The notes beneath the pieces were generated by a model that ran no database searches, was not told where the DNA came from, and worked only from the letters and a program-made list of their open reading frames with translations. The position numbers and the translations under genes were made by a program. Shown here one piece after another: positions 1 to 8,188 of a stretch of DNA of 44,564 nt (position 1 is the stretch's first letter; every line of letters begins with the position of its first letter). Source of the stretch: Coriobacteriales bacterium (GTDB lineage: Bacteria > Actinomycetota > Coriobacteriia > Coriobacteriales > JAEZZM01); the NCBI GenBank assembly GCA_029983705.1, contig JASBYZ010000002.1, forward strand, positions 1-44,564. The letters run 5' to 3'.

Positions 1-816
1 ATCAATCCAGATTTCTCTAGTGGAGATCTAAGGATAAAGCTTGTTAAGGGCAATAGCTTAAACGCTGAAAACTTTGCTAAAGTTAATGAAATGGCTAAGT
101 TATCGGATAAAGAATTTTTAGGCTTTTATGCTCAAGATAAAGATGGCAAAGAAATTAAATTTACAGAAGATTATAAATTTGAATCTGATATGACATTTAC
201 TGCTAAATTTGCGGAAGCTGAAGGTTCATACACTATTGGAGCTACTGTTTTAGGATTAGATGGTAAAAGAACAAGTGAAGCAAAGCTTGCAATTACCAAT
301 GCTGGTAAAGCTGTACCTGGTAAATTTAATGATAATAAGCAATGGCTATCAGACGCACAGGTGGCAGCTGGCACCTATACTATTACGGTAATTCCTCCTG
401 CAGACACTAAAGCTGAAATTGCAGATGGTGCTAAGGGTCTTAAAAAAGTAGGCGACAATAAATTTGAGTTAGTTGTTAATGGTGAAAACCAAGGCACTTT
501 AAAAGCAGTGTACGCACAATTTAAACTCGTTCCTGCTGAAAAAGCTACAACCCCAGAAGTTACTCCAACAACGCCTTCTTACGATTTAGGTAATAAAGAA
601 ACTGAAGGAGAATATACTGGCTTCTACACTGATGGTACTAAAGCTGCTCCAGCTGATGCTAGTGATGTAGAAAAGACTGTAGTTTACGAGAAGAAGTATG
701 CAAAGGCTTTGCCTAAGACGTCAGATCTTAACAGCGCTGCTCCAGTAGCTCTTGTAGCTGCATTCATCTCATTAGGCGTAGCAGGTCTTGCGCTTAGAAA
801 GAAAAACGTTGCATAG
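1..816 (+). CDS. Sortase-anchored surface protein, 5'-truncated by the window edge
   Basis: The reading frame is open from the first base, so the N-terminus lies outside the window; 271 residues are visible. There are two segments with a GFY core. The one around 'EFLGFYAQDKDGKE' resembles Listeria-Bacteroides (InlB-type) repeats, which end in an aromatic/AKF strand. The second, 'EYTGFYTDGTK', lies just before the C-terminus. The protein ends in LPKTSD, a hydrophobic span and RKKNVA, which is a complete cell-wall sorting signal with SD in place of the usual G. It is therefore probably linked covalently to the wall by a sortase. The adhesive or other role is not evident. The metallophosphoesterase gene downstream carries a very similar tail. 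An intrinsic terminator follows. Confidence 0.85.
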   Translation: MNPDFSSGDLRIKLVKGNSLNAENFAKVNEMAKLSDKEFLGFYAQDKDGKEIKFTEDYKFESDMTFTAKFAEAEGSYTIGATVLGLDGKRTSEAKLAITNAGKAVPGKFNDNKQWLSDAQVAAGTYTITVIPPADTKAEIADGAKGLKKVGDNKFELVVNGENQGTLKAVYAQFKLVPAEKATTPEVTPTTPSYDLGNKETEGEYTGFYTDGTKAAPADASDVEKTVVYEKKYAKALPKTSDLNSAAPVALVAAFISLGVAGLALRKKNVA

Positions 817-903
817 CATACACCTCTCATAAAGAGAAAGCAGATGTTCATTAAGGCTCTGACGACTAAACCTTTTTTAATGCATAGAATTTAAGAACTA
901 TTT

Positions 904-945
904 AATCCCGGTTACAGAAATGTTTCCGGGATTTTATTTTTTCTT
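904..945 (+). terminator. Rho-independent terminator after the first surface-protein gene
   Basis: The arms AATCCCGG (904-911) and CCGGGATT (926-933) form a perfect 8-bp stem with a 14-nt loop. A T-rich run, TTTATTTTTTC, follows. It closes the gene ending at 816. Confidence 0.85.
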
Positions 946-960
946 AAATTGTTGTAATAA

Positions 961-984
961 GATTAAGAAATTTTAATCTATAAT
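961..984 (+). promoter_or_regulatory. Possible promoter region for the metallophosphoesterase gene
   Basis: A perfect -10 hexamer TATAAT lies at 979-984, directly behind an inverted repeat GATTAA (961-966) / TTAATC (973-978). No convincing -35 box sits 16-18 bases upstream. The inverted repeat could be an operator. This would give a leader of about 115 bases before the ATG at 1106. Confidence 0.35.
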
Positions 985-1105
985 CAAAAATTTAAAACGA
1001 TTGCTCTCTTTGTAAGATAAATTCTTACATGACGTAAACTTGCTTGAAACATGTGCTTTTTACAATTAAACCCGTCTTAAAAAAAGTTGAGAGAAAGGGT
1101 TTTGA

Positions 1106-3847
1106 ATGAAGCATAGTTCTTATGCGAGAAATCTTGTGCTTTGTGCAGCACTAGTACTGCCACTAAGTATTGTTCCACAAACTGCGTATGCCACTGAGCA
1201 ACAAACAGACGAGCCAGTTGTTTCTGAGGAAACAGTTTCTGAAGAGGTAAACGTAAAACCTGTAGAAGAAACCCAAGAGCCATCACATGAATCAGGAACT
1301 GAAGAGAGCTCAAACACTTCAGTAAGTGAAAACTTGCCTGAAGAAAAACCTTTGGAAGAAGATAAAGCTCAAGAAGAGCCACTACCTGTAGCTTCTCCAG
1401 CATCTTCAGAGCGTGCTTCATCTGAAACTTCTCAGGAGCCAAAAATTGAGCTAGGTATTATATCTGACACCCATGTTGGCCCAAATAAGCAAAAAGAAAA
1501 TGGACGTCTTGAAGAAGCGCTCAATCTTTTTACCGAGAAAAATGTTGACCGCATTATTGTAGATGGTGACCTTACTGATAACGGTTATGAAGATCAGCTC
1601 AAAACCTATTCTGAGGTACTAGATAAGGTAGAAGGCGAAGCTCCGATTATTGAGTCCTTAGGTAATCACGAACTTTATAACGGAAGCTACGAGGGTGTAC
1701 AAAAATTTACCAAAGACTATCCGCTCACTCACCAAAAGGTAAATGGATACCACATTATTACACTTTCACCAGGTGCTGGAAGTGTTAAAGAAGCTGACTT
1801 AAGTAAGGTTACAGAAGAGGATGTACCACTTAAAAAAGACTATATTGCAGCTGGTACCCCAACGCTTAAAAACACTGATAGCTATGCTTATGCTCGCACC
1901 TGGTTAGACAAGCAGTTAAGCCAAGCTTCTCAGGATACTCCAGATCTGCCAATTTTTGTTTTCTTTCATCATCCAATTAAAAATACCTTTTACGTATCTG
2001 ATGAGTGGCATGGCTCAGGACTTGTTGGTGCATTTGATAAGTATAAAAATGTAGTTTCATTCTCAGGACATATTCACTCAGCTAACCAACACCCTCGCTC
2101 AATTTATCAGGATGAAAAGGGCTGGACAGCTGTTAATACGGTAACCCTTTCTTATATGGAACAAGAAAAGGGTTATCAAGAAGGCTCTGTACCTGATAAT
2201 GCTGGTGAAGTTGCACAGGCTATGGTGCTTAATGCTGATGGCAGCAAGGTAAGCATCAATATGTATGACATTGGATCAGAGGGCAAGCCACAAGGTCCAA
2301 TTCAAACCTGGACCTTTGATGTGAATAAAGAGAGACCTTATACAAATGCTCGTTACGATAAAGCAAAGGCTCCAGCATTTGCCTCAGATGCTAAACTTAC
2401 AGTTTCTGAAGTAGGACCAACTAATGCTACCTTTACCTTTGATCAAGCTCAGGTTAACCCAGATAGTGTAGAGGGAGATATTGTCCACTCTTATCACTAT
2501 GTTTTTACTGATAACGACGGCAAAAAGATTCAAGAATTTAAGACTTGGTCTGACTTCTATATTAACCCTCAGCCAAACCCATATGTATATAAGTACAAAT
2601 CATTTAAGCCAAATACTGCATACACCGTTACTATCACTCCAGTAAATGCATTTGGACAAGAAAATCTTGATTCAAAGCTTACTGCAAGCTTTGTAACACC
2701 TGATCGTGAGAGAGTATATCCTACAAAAGCTGATGTAGAAAAAGGTTTACCAAAGGCTGATTTGGTAGACACCACTTTTACTAAGGATGGACTCAAAGAT
2801 GCTAACGGCAGAAGCTATTTAAATGAAGATGGCGCCGATGTTAATAATCTTCCGAGCTCACCAACTACAAAGATTCCAGGAAAAATTGTTTTTGACGATA
2901 AGGTAAATGATTATGTTGCTGACTTTAGTCACTCTGAATCTCAGGGTTATAAAACACCAATAACTAAAGAAGAATTTGAAAAAATTCAGGATGGCTTTAC
3001 CTTCTCAACTACTGCACGCGTTAATTATTTTGATGGCACTGCAGATATTTTTGGTGCAACTCAGGGTGCTGGATTTATTTTTGAAGTTGGAAAAAGCTCT
3101 GAAGAGAGTGCTTATCTTGAGTTTTGGGCACATGATGGTGGCAGTTATCATATTGCAAAAACTTTAAATGCAATTAACTTTGGTGAATGGAATCACCTTA
3201 CCGGTGTATATGACGGTAAGTTATTAAGACTATATGTTAACGGAATTCAAATAGCTTCTGAGGAGATGTCTGGAAAGATCAAGCCACTCCCTTCTAAATC
3301 ACAGTACTGGGTAATTGGTGGAGACATCGAAGGAGATGGCTCTTTGACTGGTCAATTTAATGGAGCAGTTAAATCAGCCAAAATATTTAGCAAGCCACTT
3401 AGTGATGCTGAAGTTGCCTTGCTGTACGCTCAAGAAATGGGACTTGATCCACTGACGCTCGAGCCAGTTAAGAAGGGCGAAGAACCAGGTAAGGATCCAT
3501 CAACTGACCCTAAGACTGAGCCTACGACTGATCCAACAAGCGATCCTAAGACCGAAGCTAAAGTTCTTAGCCTCGTAAAAGGTGTTAACTACCAAGAGTC
3601 TAATAAGGCTGAATACACTGGATTCTATAAGTCAGTTGAGATGAAATCACAGTCAGCTACTAAAGAAGCCGGTGAAGGAGCAGTTATAGAGACAATTAAT
3701 GCAGATGAGGCAGAGAAAGTAATGTTTGTTCAAGCTCTACCTAAGACCTCAGATCTAAAGAGCGTGACCCCTATTGCCTTTATATCTGGCTTATTTATGC
3801 TAATGCTTGCCGCACTATCTTATGTTTTTAGAAAGTACCAGGACTAA
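1106..3847 (+). CDS. Cell-wall-anchored metallophosphoesterase with LamG-like domain
   Basis: 913 residues; ATG preceded by GAGAAAGG. A signal peptide covers about 1-29 and an acidic, Ser/Glu-rich linker 30-110. The calcineurin-like phosphoesterase core carries DTH (D121, H123), GD (154-155), GNHE (186-189), HH (288-289) and GHIH (321-324), the full set expected for a dimetal centre. A fibronectin-III-like stretch (about 432-532) and a concanavalin/LamG-like domain (about 589-779) follow, then a short DP-T/DPKTE repeat linker near 797-820. EYTGFY, LPKTSD, a membrane span and FRKYQD end the protein. It is secreted and probably sortase-linked, hydrolysing a phosphoester outside the cell. The substrate cannot be told. 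Phosphate release would fit the phosphorus-scavenging genes next door, but that is inference. Confidence 0.93.
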   Translation: MKHSSYARNLVLCAALVLPLSIVPQTAYATEQQTDEPVVSEETVSEEVNVKPVEETQEPSHESGTEESSNTSVSENLPEEKPLEEDKAQEEPLPVASPASSERASSETSQEPKIELGIISDTHVGPNKQKENGRLEEALNLFTEKNVDRIIVDGDLTDNGYEDQLKTYSEVLDKVEGEAPIIESLGNHELYNGSYEGVQKFTKDYPLTHQKVNGYHIITLSPGAGSVKEADLSKVTEEDVPLKKDYIAAGTPTLKNTDSYAYARTWLDKQLSQASQDTPDLPIFVFFHHPIKNTFYVSDEWHGSGLVGAFDKYKNVVSFSGHIHSANQHPRSIYQDEKGWTAVNTVTLSYMEQEKGYQEGSVPDNAGEVAQAMVLNADGSKVSINMYDIGSEGKPQGPIQTWTFDVNKERPYTNARYDKAKAPAFASDAKLTVSEVGPTNATFTFDQAQVNPDSVEGDIVHSYHYVFTDNDGKKIQEFKTWSDFYINPQPNPYVYKYKSFKPNTAYTVTITPVNAFGQENLDSKLTASFVTPDRERVYPTKADVEKGLPKADLVDTTFTKDGLKDANGRSYLNEDGADVNNLPSSPTTKIPGKIVFDDKVNDYVADFSHSESQGYKTPITKEEFEKIQDGFTFSTTARVNYFDGTADIFGATQGAGFIFEVGKSSEESAYLEFWAHDGGSYHIAKTLNAINFGEWNHLTGVYDGKLLRLYVNGIQIASEEMSGKIKPLPSKSQYWVIGGDIEGDGSLTGQFNGAVKSAKIFSKPLSDAEVALLYAQEMGLDPLTLEPVKKGEEPGKDPSTDPKTEPTTDPTSDPKTEAKVLSLVKGVNYQESNKAEYTGFYKSVEMKSQSATKEAGEGAVIETINADEAEKVMFVQALPKTSDLKSVTPIAFISGLFMLMLAALSYVFRKYQD
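3493..3560 (+). repeat. Asp-Pro-Thr repeat linker in the wall-spanning region
   Basis: Short tandem units reading DPSTDPKTEPTTDPTSDPKTE are encoded here. Such linkers commonly span the peptidoglycan in wall-anchored proteins. Confidence 0.7.
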
Positions 3848-3868
3848 GCTAAGTTTGTTGAGTAATTA

Positions 3869-3912
3869 AGCATCCTGTTGGATAATACTTCAGCAGGATG
3901 CTTTTCTTTTTC
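3869..3912 (+). terminator. Rho-independent terminator after the metallophosphoesterase gene
   Basis: The arms GCATCCTG (3870-3877) and CAGGATGC (3894-3901) pair perfectly, with further pairing of TTG/CAG type inside. TTTTCTTTTTC follows. The rest of the gap to 4138 is AT-rich and I see no gene or firm promoter in it. Confidence 0.88.
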
Positions 3913-4138
3913 AGAATAATCTAAATTTAACAAGTGTACAGAAACCGAAATTAATCGTTACTTTCTTATTAAATATAATCAATAGAACATACGAATATGC
4001 AAAATAACGCAATAATATCTCTAAAAATTTAAAAATATAGATGTAAATAAGTTAAATATGCAAATATCTCAATACTTATCTTTTTATGAGTTAATCGCCT
4101 AAAATAATCTGGCTTGCATCTGTTCATATTAAGAGAGG

Positions 4139-5104
4139 TTGAGTCACATTAATATTAAACTTTTGGATATTGAGAAATCCTACGGCTCAAAACAGGTTAT
4201 TTTTCCGTCTACCCTTATTATTGAGGATAGTAGCTTTACCACACTCTTAGGTCCCTCTGGATGCGGTAAAACTACTTTGCTCAGAATGATTGCTGGACTT
4301 GAGACTCCAAATGCAGGAGAGATTTATTTTGATGACACCTGCATTTATTCATCTAAACAAAACATAAATATCCCACCTGAGAAGCGTGGGCTCGGATTTG
4401 TATTTCAAGACTTTGCCCTCTGGCCTCACATGACTGTTTTTGAAAACGTAGCCTTTGGACTGAGAGCTGCTAAAAGGACAGATCAGCTTGAGCAAAAGGT
4501 AAAAGATGCGCTTAAGGCAGTTCGTCTTGAAAATTTTGCTGATCGCTATCCACATCAACTTTCCGGAGGACAGCAACAGCGTGTAGCTTTTGCACGTGCA
4601 ATTGTAATTAAGCCGTCTTGCATCTTATTTGATGAGCCACTCTCAGCACTTGATGCTCAACTAAGAGAGCAGATGCGTGCAGAGATTACAGTCTTAGTGA
4701 GTGAACTTGGCGTTACTGCTGTATTTGTTACTCATGACCAAGTAGAAGCTATGTCTATGAGTGACAAAATTGCGGTCTTATCAGAAGGCCATATTGAACA
4801 ATATGCATCTCCAGAAGAAGTATATTCAGATCCTCAAACAGAGTTTGTAGCAAAGTTTGTTGGTAACTCTAACTGGATTGATGACAAACATATGTTTAGA
4901 CCAGAGCACGCCCAACTTACTCCAATTGACAATGCCCACAAATACCAGGTTGAAGTGCTTTTCCAGCAGTTCCTTGGTTATACCTTCCAGTCACATACAA
5001 AATTCCAAGACCAAGTATGGTTTTTAAACACCAAACAAAAAATGGATGTTGGGAGCCATATAGACGTCTATGTTCCAGATAACAAGGTAATTAGCTTCAG
5101 TTAA
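4139..5104 (+). CDS. ABC transporter ATP-binding protein (FbpC/PotA-like)
   Basis: 321 residues. Walker A GPSGCGKT is at 38-45, the signature LSGGQ at 141-145, Walker B CILFDEP at 161-167 and the switch His at 199. The roughly 120-residue tail with RPEH is TOBE-like, so this is the iron/polyamine/2-aminoethylphosphonate class of importer ATPases. It is the first gene of a three-gene importer with the lipoprotein and fused permease downstream. The start is uncertain: AGAGAGG (4132-4138) touches the TTG at 4139, too close for a normal SD. ATT at 4148 lies at ideal spacing and in frame and would remove three residues. Confidence 0.93.
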   Translation: MSHINIKLLDIEKSYGSKQVIFPSTLIIEDSSFTTLLGPSGCGKTTLLRMIAGLETPNAGEIYFDDTCIYSSKQNINIPPEKRGLGFVFQDFALWPHMTVFENVAFGLRAAKRTDQLEQKVKDALKAVRLENFADRYPHQLSGGQQQRVAFARAIVIKPSCILFDEPLSALDAQLREQMRAEITVLVSELGVTAVFVTHDQVEAMSMSDKIAVLSEGHIEQYASPEEVYSDPQTEFVAKFVGNSNWIDDKHMFRPEHAQLTPIDNAHKYQVEVLFQQFLGYTFQSHTKFQDQVWFLNTKQKMDVGSHIDVYVPDNKVISFS

Positions 5105-5122
5105 AAATAAAGAGAGGATAAC

Positions 5123-6175
5123 ATGAAAAAGCTAATCGTACTTATCAGTATGGTACTTGCACTATGCTTTGCTCTTGCCGCTTGTGGCAACAATGCAAGC
5201 TCTAGTAATCAAGCACCAAGTTCAGACTCAAATGCTGCACAAAGTAGCTCAGATGGGGTAGCAGACAAAAAGGGTTCAGGCACAGTAACAGTGTATATGC
5301 CTTCTCCAGCTGGTCTAGTAGACAAGCAGGTAGCTGAGTTTGAAAAGCAAACCGGTATCAAAGTTGAAGTGTTTCAAGGAACTACCGGAGAAATCCTTGC
5401 TCGTCTTGAGGCTGAGAAAGCAAATCCAGTTGCAGACGTTGTGGTTCTAGCATCATGGTCAGATGGCCTTACCTTAAAGAATCAAGACAAACTCGCATCT
5501 TATACTCCTAAGCGTGCGGGCGAGATGGTAAAGGACTGGATTGATCCAGAAAACACCCTCTTTGGTTACAGCGCATCAGCTGTTGGTGTTATTTATAACA
5601 CCACAATCTTTCCAGAGATGAATGCAGATTGGTCTGAGCTTGCAGATGCACAGTACAAAGACCAACTAGCTATTCCTGACCCAGAAAAATCAGGCGCTTG
5701 CAAAGACTTTGTTGCTAACTATGTAGCTGCAAACGGCTGGGATGATTTTGAGGCAATGGCTGCAAATGGAATGATTGTTCCTGGTGCTAACAAAGCTGCT
5801 CTTGAAGCGGTAACCACTGGTGAAGTTGGTGTATTAGTTGCTGGTGTTGACTACAATGCATTTAAGTCAATCGACAAAGGCGAGCCACTACAAATTTACT
5901 ATCCAAAGGGTGGTACCGTAGTAAATCCTCGTCCGGCAATGATTATGAAAGAAGCTCCAAACCCAGAGAATGCTCAAGCATTTATTGACTTCTTACTCAG
6001 TGATGAGTCTCAAAAGATGGTAGTAGATGCATATCTCTTACCAGGTATTGAAGGAATTGAGCAAACTAACCGTATTCCTCTAAAAGACATTCCTCAGATT
6101 GAACCTAACTGGGAAGAAAGCATGAAAACTGCTGCAGAGGATGCGCAAAAAATTAACAAGATGTGCTCTAAATAA
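5123..6175 (+). CDS. ABC transporter substrate-binding lipoprotein, 2-AEP/iron family
   Basis: 350 residues; ATG preceded by AGAGAGGA. A lipoprotein signal ends at LAAC (Cys21), followed by a Ser/Asn-rich tether to about residue 50 and a family 1 extracellular solute-binding fold. The core segment 'GEILARLEAEKANPVADV' resembles, from memory, 2-aminoethylphosphonate binding proteins of the PhnS kind. The adjacent tyrosine pair used by FbpA to bind ferric iron is not at the expected place, where DYNAF is found instead. With a C-P lyase operon next door, an organophosphonate or phosphate ester is a more likely ligand than iron, but this is inference. Confidence 0.9.
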   Translation: MKKLIVLISMVLALCFALAACGNNASSSNQAPSSDSNAAQSSSDGVADKKGSGTVTVYMPSPAGLVDKQVAEFEKQTGIKVEVFQGTTGEILARLEAEKANPVADVVVLASWSDGLTLKNQDKLASYTPKRAGEMVKDWIDPENTLFGYSASAVGVIYNTTIFPEMNADWSELADAQYKDQLAIPDPEKSGACKDFVANYVAANGWDDFEAMAANGMIVPGANKAALEAVTTGEVGVLVAGVDYNAFKSIDKGEPLQIYYPKGGTVVNPRPAMIMKEAPNPENAQAFIDFLLSDESQKMVVDAYLLPGIEGIEQTNRIPLKDIPQIEPNWEESMKTAAEDAQKINKMCSK

Positions 6176-6189
6176 GGTGGTAAATTCTA

Positions 6190-6220
6190 GCTTAAGGCAG
6201 CTGTATAAGCTGCCTTAAGC
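6190..6220 (+). repeat. Perfect intercistronic stem-loop between lipoprotein and permease genes
   Basis: The arms GCTTAAGGCAGCT (6190-6202) and AGCTGCCTTAAGC (6208-6220) pair perfectly over 13 bp around a 5-nt loop. There is no T-run, so it is not a standard terminator. It probably protects the 3' end of the abundant binding-protein message and lowers permease expression. Confidence 0.85.
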
Positions 6221-6244
6221 CTCATGTTAAGCGAGGATCAGCAA

Positions 6245-7921
6245 TTGCTTAGTCGTATTCAAGATAACATGCGCTATATTGTGCTAGCCATTATTGCAGT
6301 TATACTTTTTGTTTTAATTATTTGTCCGCTTGGGGCAATATTTGCTACTGCGCTCTTTCAAGATGGCAAGCTTAATATAGCGGGCGCTATTGATGTAGTG
6401 GTACAAAGTGAGAATGCTCAGATGATAGCAAACTCACTATTTTTAGGTGCCTTAGTTGTAATAGTCTCAACACTTATTGCAACCCCACTTGCTTATTTAT
6501 TTTCACGTACGCGTTTTGCAAAATATAAGATATTTGACATCATATTTATGATTCCTTTTATGACACCACCTTTTATTGCATCAATGGGTTGGATTTTATT
6601 TATGCAAAAACGTGGTCTTTTACAACAGGTGTTTCCAATGTTTAAGGGAAGCGAGGACTTCTTTTTTAGCATTGCTGGTTTAGTAATCGTTATGAGTTTA
6701 CACTCATTTCCTTTTATGTTTACCCTTCTTAAAAACGCGATGCTTAATATTCCTTCAAGCTTAGAGGAGTCTGCACAGGTATTTGGAGCAGGCTTTGGTC
6801 AGCGCCTTCGAAAGATATTTTTCCCGCTTCTTACCTCTAACTACGCTATTGGCGCACTCTTAATTTTTGTTAAAACGCTCTCTGAGTACGGAACTCCTGC
6901 TACCTTAGGAGTTCGTATTGGCTTTGATGTGTTTACCACTCAAATTCATCGCTATGCAACAGTAGCCCCAGTTCATTTTGGAAATGCAGCAGCTCTTTCG
7001 AGTGTATTGATTGGTATCTGTGTGGTAATGTGGCTACTGCAAAACTATATTAGTAACCGAAAAAGCTATAACTTGGTATCTGGAAAGGGTTCTCGCTTTA
7101 AGTTTGAAGAGTTAAGTAAGCTAGCTCTTGTTGTGGCGTGGATTTACATCATAGTGACTATCTTCTTTTCTATCATTGTTCCATTTTTTGCAATTATCTC
7201 TACATCACTTATTAACTTACGAGGTCTAGGACTTGCTCTGGGAAACTTTACCTTCCAGCACTATATAGATCTCTTTACCAGTAACTCTAAGGGTATTGGT
7301 GCAATTATTAACAGCCTAATTTTGGCAGTTGCTGCTGCAAGTATCTGCGCTGTGCTTGGAACTATTATTGTTGTAGTAATTAGAAAGATTAGACCTAAGG
7401 CACTTGGCACCTTAACTGAGGGTGTATCGTTACTCCCATCATTTTTACCAAGCATTGTTATGGTTTTAGGTATCATGATTTTCTGGAATGCACTCTACGA
7501 TGTTGCTCCACTGTACAATACCTTAGGAATTTTAGTTTTAGCTTACGTGGTGCTCTATCTACCATACACCATTCAGTACGTTACTTCTGCTGCAGGACAG
7601 ATATCTGACAGCTTACAAGATGCTGCTCGTGTGTTTGGAGCAAAGCCGCTCTATATTTTAAGACGTGTAGTATTTCCTCTTATCAAGCCTGGAATTTTAA
7701 CAGCATGGATTATGACCTTTATTATTTCATTTAGAGAACTTGTTACCGCAAGTTTAATTGCCCCTCCAAATGTTTTAGTAGTCTCAACCTTTATTGTGAG
7801 AGAGTTTGAGCAGGGAAGTGTATCTGTTGGTATGGCTATGGCAGTTATTTGTGTTGCCTTTACTACTATTTCACTTACCTTATTAAACAAGGCTGTTGAT
7901 AAGCAAAAAGTTGCTGAATAA
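6245..7921 (+). CDS. Fused ABC transporter permease (two membrane domains)
   Basis: About 558 residues with roughly a dozen membrane segments. There are two binding-protein-dependent permease domains, each with an EAA loop: 'EESAQVFGAGFGQRLRKIFF' near residue 180 and 'QDAARVFGAKPLYILRRVVF' near residue 460. This is the FbpB-like architecture in which one chain supplies both halves of the channel. I place the start at TTG 6245 because AAGCGAGG (6229-6236) lies 8 bases before it. The upstream ATG at 6224 has no SD and abuts the 6190-6220 hairpin; using it would add seven residues. It is the last gene of the transporter operon, followed by a strong terminator. Confidence 0.92.
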   Translation: MLSRIQDNMRYIVLAIIAVILFVLIICPLGAIFATALFQDGKLNIAGAIDVVVQSENAQMIANSLFLGALVVIVSTLIATPLAYLFSRTRFAKYKIFDIIFMIPFMTPPFIASMGWILFMQKRGLLQQVFPMFKGSEDFFFSIAGLVIVMSLHSFPFMFTLLKNAMLNIPSSLEESAQVFGAGFGQRLRKIFFPLLTSNYAIGALLIFVKTLSEYGTPATLGVRIGFDVFTTQIHRYATVAPVHFGNAAALSSVLIGICVVMWLLQNYISNRKSYNLVSGKGSRFKFEELSKLALVVAWIYIIVTIFFSIIVPFFAIISTSLINLRGLGLALGNFTFQHYIDLFTSNSKGIGAIINSLILAVAAASICAVLGTIIVVVIRKIRPKALGTLTEGVSLLPSFLPSIVMVLGIMIFWNALYDVAPLYNTLGILVLAYVVLYLPYTIQYVTSAAGQISDSLQDAARVFGAKPLYILRRVVFPLIKPGILTAWIMTFIISFRELVTASLIAPPNVLVVSTFIVREFEQGSVSVGMAMAVICVAFTTISLTLLNKAVDKQKVAE

Positions 7922-7944
7922 GCCTAGCTAACATACTCCCTACG

Positions 7945-7983
7945 CCCCACCTAAATTTTGAATTTAGGTGGGGTTTCTTTTGC
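7945..7983 (+). terminator. Strong rho-independent terminator after the ABC transporter operon
   Basis: The arms CCCCACCTAAATT (7945-7957) and AATTTAGGTGGGG (7961-7973) form a perfect 13-bp stem with a 3-nt loop. TTTCTTTTG follows. It separates this transporter from the phn operon. Confidence 0.95.
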
Positions 7984-8004
7984 CTGTTTGCGCTTTATAA
8001 ACAT

Positions 8005-8102
8005 CTGTTAAAAATCTTGTAAACAGTGCTAAATATCTCTTAAATTTATTAAATTATTTTTCTAATAAATCTAAATGTAACGTTTGAATTCAAAGTTAAC
8101 GT
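8005..8102 (+). promoter_or_regulatory. Candidate regulatory region of the phn operon
   Basis: The gap upstream of phnD contains CTGTT (8005-8009) / AACAG (8022-8026), and TTAAA-like units starting near 8007, 8019, 8028 and 8039, spaced 9-12 bases. A perfect palindrome TTTGAATTCAAA lies at 8083-8094 between two copies of TAACGT (8078-8083, 8097-8102). Direct repeats with about 11-base phasing recall PhoP-type boxes. No regulator can be assigned from sequence alone, and no clear -35/-10 pair was found. Confidence 0.35.
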
Positions 8103-8188
8103 AGATTTATCCATAGAAAACTCCTCCTTTTTTAAGATTGAGTTCGTATTATTTCTGACGCTTTGTTCTTATAAAAGGAGAGAAATTC

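Noticed and set aside
1077-1442. Minus-strand 121-codon frame over the start of the metallophosphoesterase gene
   Set aside because: It covers the signal peptide and acidic linker of a clear gene, and its leucine-rich composition is the mirror of Glu/Ser codons.
5123-6175. Ferric iron binding protein FbpA
   Set aside because: The fold family fits, but the paired tyrosines that bind iron are not present at the matching place, and the neighbours concern phosphorus.
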